Positions 5,633 to 7,239 of a stretch of 7,239 bases of DNA are shown in pieces. Below the pieces are notes generated by a model that searched no databases, was not told the origin of the DNA, and was given only the letters and a program-made list of their open reading frames with translations. Position 1 is the stretch's first letter. Each line of letters begins with the position of its first letter. A program made the position numbers and the translations under genes. The stretch comes from Chryseobacterium gleum (GTDB lineage: Bacteria > Bacteroidota > Bacteroidia > Flavobacteriales_D > Crocinitomicaceae). The stretch is taken from the NCBI GenBank assembly GCA_943326315.2, contig CALPSU020000123.1, forward strand, positions 1 to 7,239. Reading direction: 5' to 3'.

Positions 5633-6733
5633 ATGATAAATTTAAAAAATATACAAACAGAAGTTGATGCAAGTTTTCTATATAAATTATTAGCAGAAAA
5701 TGAACTAGATGAAAATGTTGCTGAAGTTTTTTATCAAATGAGTGAAATAGAACTTAGCCATGCTATTGCTTTTATGGAAAAAAATGGAATGGATACTTCA
5801 ATCATCCCTGAACCTTCAAGAAGTGCAAAAGTTTTAAAATTTATCGGTAAAGTTTTAGGTTACGACTATGTTCTAGGAGTATTATTAGATACTGAAAAAA
5901 GTATAGCTTCTTCTGTTTTATTTGCTCGAAAAAAATCAAATTCAACAGTTTCAATTTCAGATACAGCGCATGTTACAATTTTAAAAAACATATTAAATAA
6001 CAATACATCGATTTCTGGTTCCAACTTAGCTCGTTTCGAAAAAAGACATAGAACTGTTGGAGGAAACACATTAAGAGCTGCCGTATTAGGAGGTAACGAC
6101 GGACTAGTTTCGAATTTCAGTCTAGTAATGGGGATTGCAGGTGCTACAAATGGTCAAAAAGAAGTATTACTTGCTGGTATTGCTGGTTTACTTGCCGGGG
6201 CACTTTCAATGGCTTTGGGTGAATGGATTTCAGTTAAAAGTTCGCAAGAATTGTACGAGAATCAAATGCAATTAGAAATGGATGAATTGGAAACAAATCC
6301 GGAAGGCGAAGAAAAAGAATTAGTATTGATATATCTTTCCAAAGGGATTCCTAGAGAACAATCTGAAAAAATGGCAAAAGATGTTATGTCAAACATCAAT
6401 CATGCTCACGAAGTTTTAATTAAAGAAGAATTAGGTATAAATCCTGAAGACTTAAAAGGTTCAGCAATGGAAGCGGCGGTAACATCTTTTATCTTATTTG
6501 CTTTTGGTGCGATCATACCAGTTATACCTTTTTTCTTCTTAGCAGGTTTTAAAGCAATTATTTTAAGTACAATTTTAAGTGGAATTGGATTATTTATAAT
6601 TGGAGCAGCAATTACCTTGTTTACAGGTAAAAGCGTTTGGTTTTCAGGATTTAGACAAGTTTTATTTGGATTAGTTGCTGCAGCAATCACTTATGGAATT
6701 GGGACTTTGATTGGTGTTTCAATCGCAGGATAA
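5633..6733 (+). CDS. Ferritin-like/VIT1-CCC1 fusion transporter (MbfA-like metal exporter)
   Basis: Membrane exporter expected to move Fe(II) or Mn(II) out of the cytoplasm. Residues 1-135 form a ferritin/rubrerythrin-like helical domain with candidate metal ligands E10, E40-x-x-H43, E88 and D110-x-x-H113 (Asp replaces the usual Glu). Residues 138-366 are a VIT1/CCC1 domain: HRTVGGNTLRAAVLGGNDGL (139-158) at the first membrane helix with D155, SMALGEWIS (192-200) in the second, an acidic Met/Glu-rich cytosolic stretch (about 203-265) typical of the metal-gathering domain, then three more membrane helices (about 279-303, 305-330 and 340-363). The same domain order is known in the alphaproteobacterial iron exporter MbfA. 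The ATG follows an AT-rich leader. A CDF transporter gene begins 3 nt after its stop, so the two are probably cotranscribed. Metal specificity is inference. Confidence 0.9.
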   Translation: MINLKNIQTEVDASFLYKLLAENELDENVAEVFYQMSEIELSHAIAFMEKNGMDTSIIPEPSRSAKVLKFIGKVLGYDYVLGVLLDTEKSIASSVLFARKKSNSTVSISDTAHVTILKNILNNNTSISGSNLARFEKRHRTVGGNTLRAAVLGGNDGLVSNFSLVMGIAGATNGQKEVLLAGIAGLLAGALSMALGEWISVKSSQELYENQMQLEMDELETNPEGEEKELVLIYLSKGIPREQSEKMAKDVMSNINHAHEVLIKEELGINPEDLKGSAMEAAVTSFILFAFGAIIPVIPFFFLAGFKAIILSTILSGIGLFIIGAAITLFTGKSVWFSGFRQVLFGLVAAAITYGIGTLIGVSIAG

Positions 6734-6736
6734 ATA

Positions 6737-7239
6737 ATGACTCACGAAGAAACGGCTGTAAAAGCTACTTATTTTAGCATAATTGGAAATACAAGTCTTG
6801 CTATTATTAAAGGTATTACTGGATATTTTGGTAATTCGTATGCTTTAATTGCGGATGCTATAGAATCTACAGCTGATATTTTTGCTTCTTTTTTAGTTTT
6901 ATTTGGATTAAAATATGCAAGTAGACCTGCTGATGACAACCATCCGTATGGACATGGCAGAGCCGAGCCGTTAATTACATTTTTAGTTGTCGGTTTTTTA
7001 ATTACATCCGCTACAATCATTGCTCACGAAAGTATAATAAACATTAGCACACCACATAGCTTACCAAGCCCATATGTTTTATTAGTTTTATTACCAATAA
7101 TAATTTGGAAAGAAATTTCATTTCAAATTGTAATAAAGAAAAGTAAAGAAACGAACAGCTCATCCTTAAAGGCCGATGCTTGGCACCATAGAAGTGATGC
7201 TATTACATCCATAGCTGCATTAATTGGAATTTCAATTGC
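6737..7239 (+). CDS. CDF-family metal cation transporter (N-terminal part, cut by window end)
   Basis: The first 167 codons of a cation diffusion facilitator, an inner-membrane divalent metal/proton antiporter. Full-length members have about 290-330 residues, so the last membrane helix and the cytosolic C-terminal domain lie outside the window. The second membrane helix has ALIADAIESTAD (36-47), giving E43 and D47 where E. coli FieF has D45 and D49. The fifth helix has WHHRSDA with H150 and D154 matching FieF H153 and D157. The loop PADDNHPYGHGRAE (64-77) is nearly the same as in FieF. The ATG at 6737 lies 3 nt after the preceding stop, so translation is probably coupled to the VIT1 gene. FieF-like homology suggests Fe, Zn or Mn as substrate; the exact metal cannot be read from the sequence. 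Confidence 0.93.
   Translation, partial: MTHEETAVKATYFSIIGNTSLAIIKGITGYFGNSYALIADAIESTADIFASFLVLFGLKYASRPADDNHPYGHGRAEPLITFLVVGFLITSATIIAHESIINISTPHSLPSPYVLLVLLPIIIWKEISFQIVIKKSKETNSSSLKADAWHHRSDAITSIAALIGISI

Noticed and set aside
6406..7020. Minus-strand open frames under the VIT1 and CDF genes
   Set aside because: Both overlap strongly supported transporter genes and have low-complexity composition without recognisable motifs.

Overview
The window looks like chromosome from a low-G+C member of the Bacteroidota, most likely a Flavobacterium-like genus. This rests on strongly AT-rich DNA, AT-rich leaders without a clear Shine-Dalgarno sequence, good matches to the Bacteroidota promoter box TAnnTTTG ahead of several genes, and protein families typical of that group. 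No RNA gene or CRISPR array is visible.

Layout. (1) Bases 1-179 hold the end of a rightward gene whose frame stops at 125 but continues with protein-like sequence to a second stop at 177-179; a long hairpin (183-235) follows. (2) 344-1951 encodes a class I [4Fe-4S] fumarate hydratase. (3) 1943-3301, on the minus strand, encodes an AAA ATPase of the AAA_14/DUF4143 type with a nuclease-like C-terminal motif. It overlaps the end of the first fumarase by 9 bp. (4) 3302-3658 is a dense intergenic region: the ATPase promoter, four direct repeats at an exact 33-bp period, a T8A8-centred inverted repeat that includes a leftward intrinsic-terminator-like hairpin, and the promoter of the next gene. (5) 3659-5263 encodes a second class I fumarase, about 80% identical to the first by manual count and without internal gaps. 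(6) 5264-5632 is non-coding, with a weak terminator candidate, a palindrome and a promoter candidate. (7) 5633-6733 encodes a ferritin-like/VIT1 fusion (MbfA-like iron or manganese exporter), followed after 3 nt by a CDF-family metal transporter (6737 to the window end, truncated).

How the parts fit together. The two fumarases catalyse the same TCA-cycle step. The second keeps every family-typical residue checked; the first keeps the catalytic set but has changes in otherwise conserved neighbouring positions. The last two genes look like one transcription unit for divalent-metal efflux, which fits loosely beside iron-sulphur enzymes. The least explained part is the ATPase with its 33-bp repeat array and terminator-like boundary, which sits antisense between two duplicated housekeeping genes like an inserted cassette.
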